Below are positions 61,701 through 64,000 of a DNA stretch of 64,000 nucleotides, one piece after another. Source of the stretch: Rallus limicola (lineage: Eukaryota; Chordata; Aves; Gruiformes; Rallidae); the NCBI GenBank assembly GCA_022605955.1, contig JAKCOZ010000022.1, forward strand, positions 2,542,001 through 2,606,000, read 5' to 3'. The notes under the pieces were generated by a model, which worked only from the letters and a program-made list of their open reading frames with translations, made no database searches and was not told where the DNA came from. The translations under genes were made by a program, and so were the position numbers. How positions within the stretch are numbered: the stretch's first letter is position 1; every line of letters starts with the position of its first letter.

Positions 61701-64000
61701 TCTATATCTCCCTAAGCTACCTTCATCCGTAAAGGGATTTTTATGAGGAAAGGCTTACAACAGACAAAAAGAACCCATATTGCACAAAGATACCTCATCC
61801 TAACTCTCCTCAATGTAGCTTCACTTTTGCCACAGGCCGTCTTGGTTCCCTCCTTTCAGGTCTTCTGTATCTCACACCATCACTTGCTCTATGGGTAGCC
61901 CTGAATTTATCTGCCTGAAATCACCATGTTTGAAAAGTTTGCTCTGGAGAGAAAACATCTCAGTCCAAGGTAATGTTTTTAATTTCTTTTTGGTGCATGA
62001 AATTCATTAGAAAAGGCACACCTAAAATACCATTAATGATATCACAGAGATATCATACAAAAAGTAAAATAAAGCCCCATAATTAGATATTAGATTAGCA
62101 ATTCTTAATAAACTTATATAAAGTTAGTCAATCAATGCTATTCTCTCTCAGTATCCCCAGAGCAATTAAAATTCTGTGCTCCACAATATCCATTTAATGA
62201 TTTGGCAAGGTCCCTTTTGGAACCCCATGCACAGTTTTAGTATCAGAACACTGTGCAGGAGCCTATATATTATACAAGAATCCTACTGCTGCAGGTTTGT
62301 GGGTACTTCAAACAAAATGACTCACCAAGAAACTCATCTATTATATCTCAGATGTTAATAGGAGATACATTCAGTGGCTTTGAGGTCACTCCCTATGAAT
62401 GACATAATGTGAATGAGATCATTAGAATCTCCATCAACTGTATGATCAGCCTGATGGTGTGGATGTTGCAAAAAGTGTGGCTGTGAAAGGTAAAACAAGC
62501 ATGGGTTTTCTCTGCATACAGATTCATTCTCAGAGGTCACAGGTATGTGACATGTCATTTTTCAGTTCCTTATAGAAAGAGGACAAAATAATTCACAAAC
62601 ATGCTTAGTTTATCTGTCCCTCTAACAGCTGCTATATGCATACAGCAATTACTTTTCAATATTAAACTGCTTACAGAATTCATCAGCACACTTTGGTCCT
62701 TTTAAAAGCTGGTTCGAAGTTAAAAGTTCTTGAAATTGATGTAAAGCCATAATTCAAAACAAACTTAAAATCTAAAGTAGTTTTAGAAAAATAAATTTTA
62801 ACAACCTTATTCTTGCCAGGATACATACTTGTGTGTAGTCATTTACTGTGACTGGATGACAGCGATTATCTTTTTAATTCTGTTTACATTCAATTACTGC
62901 CTATTATAAGCAGCACACATGCAATTGTTACCAAAACACGTAGGCTTTATGTGAAGAACATCTTATCTGTCAGTTCATTTCACAGGAAGTCTATGAAATC
63001 TGCAGTGGTCTGCGATGATGGAACACTTTTCTAGCAGCCCAATGCCAAAAGATGTCATGGCAAAGGAATCCTGAGCCTACTCATCTAAAATTTGTTCCTT
63101 ACTCTCAGGAAATCAGAACTACCAGGAATTTTTCTCCCTAACGTAATAATTTGAAAAACAGTGAAGGGCTTAAAAAGCAAATAAAGACCATAATCTGTCA
63201 GTGGGAAAGATGCTGGATGACTGTGCCCCAGTGCCACTGCTGTGCTTTCATTTCTGGTGTAGGGAAGGAAGACTGCCATGGTTATGAAGAACACTGAGAC
63301 CAATGAGACTGAAGTGAAAAATCAAGGTATTAGCAATATTGAACTTCCTCCATGGTAACGTACAGGGTGGTTTGGGTTTAGGGTAATTGTTGGGCTTTGC
63401 TTTTTCTTTAAACAGAATAGTTGATGATATCTGAAGGCTTTGTACATCTCTGAAGGTCTGCCTTATTAAAGGCAGGTCTGTGGAGAATGTATTGCAAGCC
63501 CTAGTGGCTTCTAGATGCAAGGGAATAAAGAGTCATTGGCTATTTTCTAGCAAAAAGTAATGCTAAAATATTTCAGCATGTTGTCTAGCCTCAAGAGATA
63601 AGCACAAATAGTGATTTGCTGATGCCTGACCCAAGACACAAGCCACAGAGTATTTCAGAACTTTTGGTTCTGCAAAATAAACTGCTAAAATAATCTGGAG
63701 AATCACACACAATCATTTTGTGCTTTGTCAGGCTCATTTGAGTAGTATTTTCATAAAGGCAGTGTTTTCCAAAGGGGCTGTTGTCCTAGTTCTAGAATTA
63801 ACTGAAAAATTACTTCTTTCTGTCTAATGCCTATAGCCTAATTTAAATAGGAACTAGCTTTAGATCAATTAATTGAGAACAGAGAATGTAAGCAGATGCA
63901 GCAGCATTCAGCAGTGAGTTTTTGGCAAAACTAGAAATTGATCCATACTTTTGGAACCACAGGAAAACTGTCCATCTTGTAAACACATATGCCATCCAAA
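58741..64000. other. Long non-coding stretch, no gene seen
   Basis: More than 5 kb of AT-rich DNA. The minus-strand open frame 58815-59222 (135 codons) has no recognisable domain or splice context. Remaining open frames are shorter. No interspersed repeat, RNA gene or tandem repeat stands out to the end of the window. Confidence 0.5.

Noticed and set aside
62705..62725. tRNA B-box-like GGTTCGAAG
   Set aside because: No A box, cloverleaf or terminator around it; an isolated match.
1..64000. CRISPR array, operon, phage or plasmid features
   Set aside because: No spaced direct repeats, ribosome-binding-site-led gene runs or prokaryotic coding density; the sequence is vertebrate in character.

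Overview
This window reads as vertebrate nuclear DNA, most likely from a bird. The DNA is AT-rich and CpG-poor. Open frames are short and scattered, no bacterial-style gene packing is present, and the only recognisable interspersed repeats are 3' ends of CR1-type LINE retrotransposons with their degenerate ATTCTRTGATT-like tails. CR1 dominates sauropsid genomes, and the low overall repeat load favours bird over turtle or crocodile. I cannot name the species or chromosome.

No protein-coding gene could be identified with confidence. The longest open frames (about 115-147 codons) show no family I recognise, and several are explained by GC-rich or pyrimidine-rich composition. The window is best described as intergenic or deep-intronic DNA, a gene desert at 64 kb scale.

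Layout: 1-2.4 kb is AT-rich and ends in an A16 tract. At 2.43-2.55 kb there is a candidate minus-strand exon with good splice signals. From 2.6-12.6 kb the DNA is mostly featureless, with a 23-bp duplication, a weak CR1-like tail near 5.6 kb, an AT-rich block with homeodomain-type cores at 7.03-7.20 kb, and GC-richer patches at 7.2-7.96 kb. A perfect 21-bp duplication (12.67 kb) and a CR1 3' end (12.87-13.02 kb) follow, then a weak exon candidate at 13.8-13.96 kb. A degenerate antisense CR1 lies at 24.3-24.55 kb and possible conserved blocks at 30.6-30.8 and 35.8-36.1 kb. The clearest repeat is a roughly 520-bp CR1 fragment at 37.78-38.30 kb, followed by a cysteine-rich candidate exon at 38.79-39.03 kb. 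From 42-44 kb there are an A24 tract and two 14-bp tandem duplications. A regulatory-looking AT-rich block with an exact 11-bp inverted repeat lies near 45.95 kb, a GC-rich CpG-containing patch at 48.5-49.3 kb, and two further possible conserved blocks at 50.7-51.4 kb. At 54.14-54.22 kb on the minus strand there is a short open frame with a signal-peptide profile that runs into a near-consensus 5' splice site. The rest to 64 kb is ordinary AT-rich sequence with simple repeats.

If the minus-strand candidate exons are real they could belong to one transcript running right to left, but their phases do not all fit, so this is only a hypothesis. I found no tRNA, rRNA, CRISPR, prokaryotic mobile element or intact viral gene. 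I see no convincing evidence of a new biological system. The observations most worth testing are the candidate exons and the AT-rich putative regulatory blocks.
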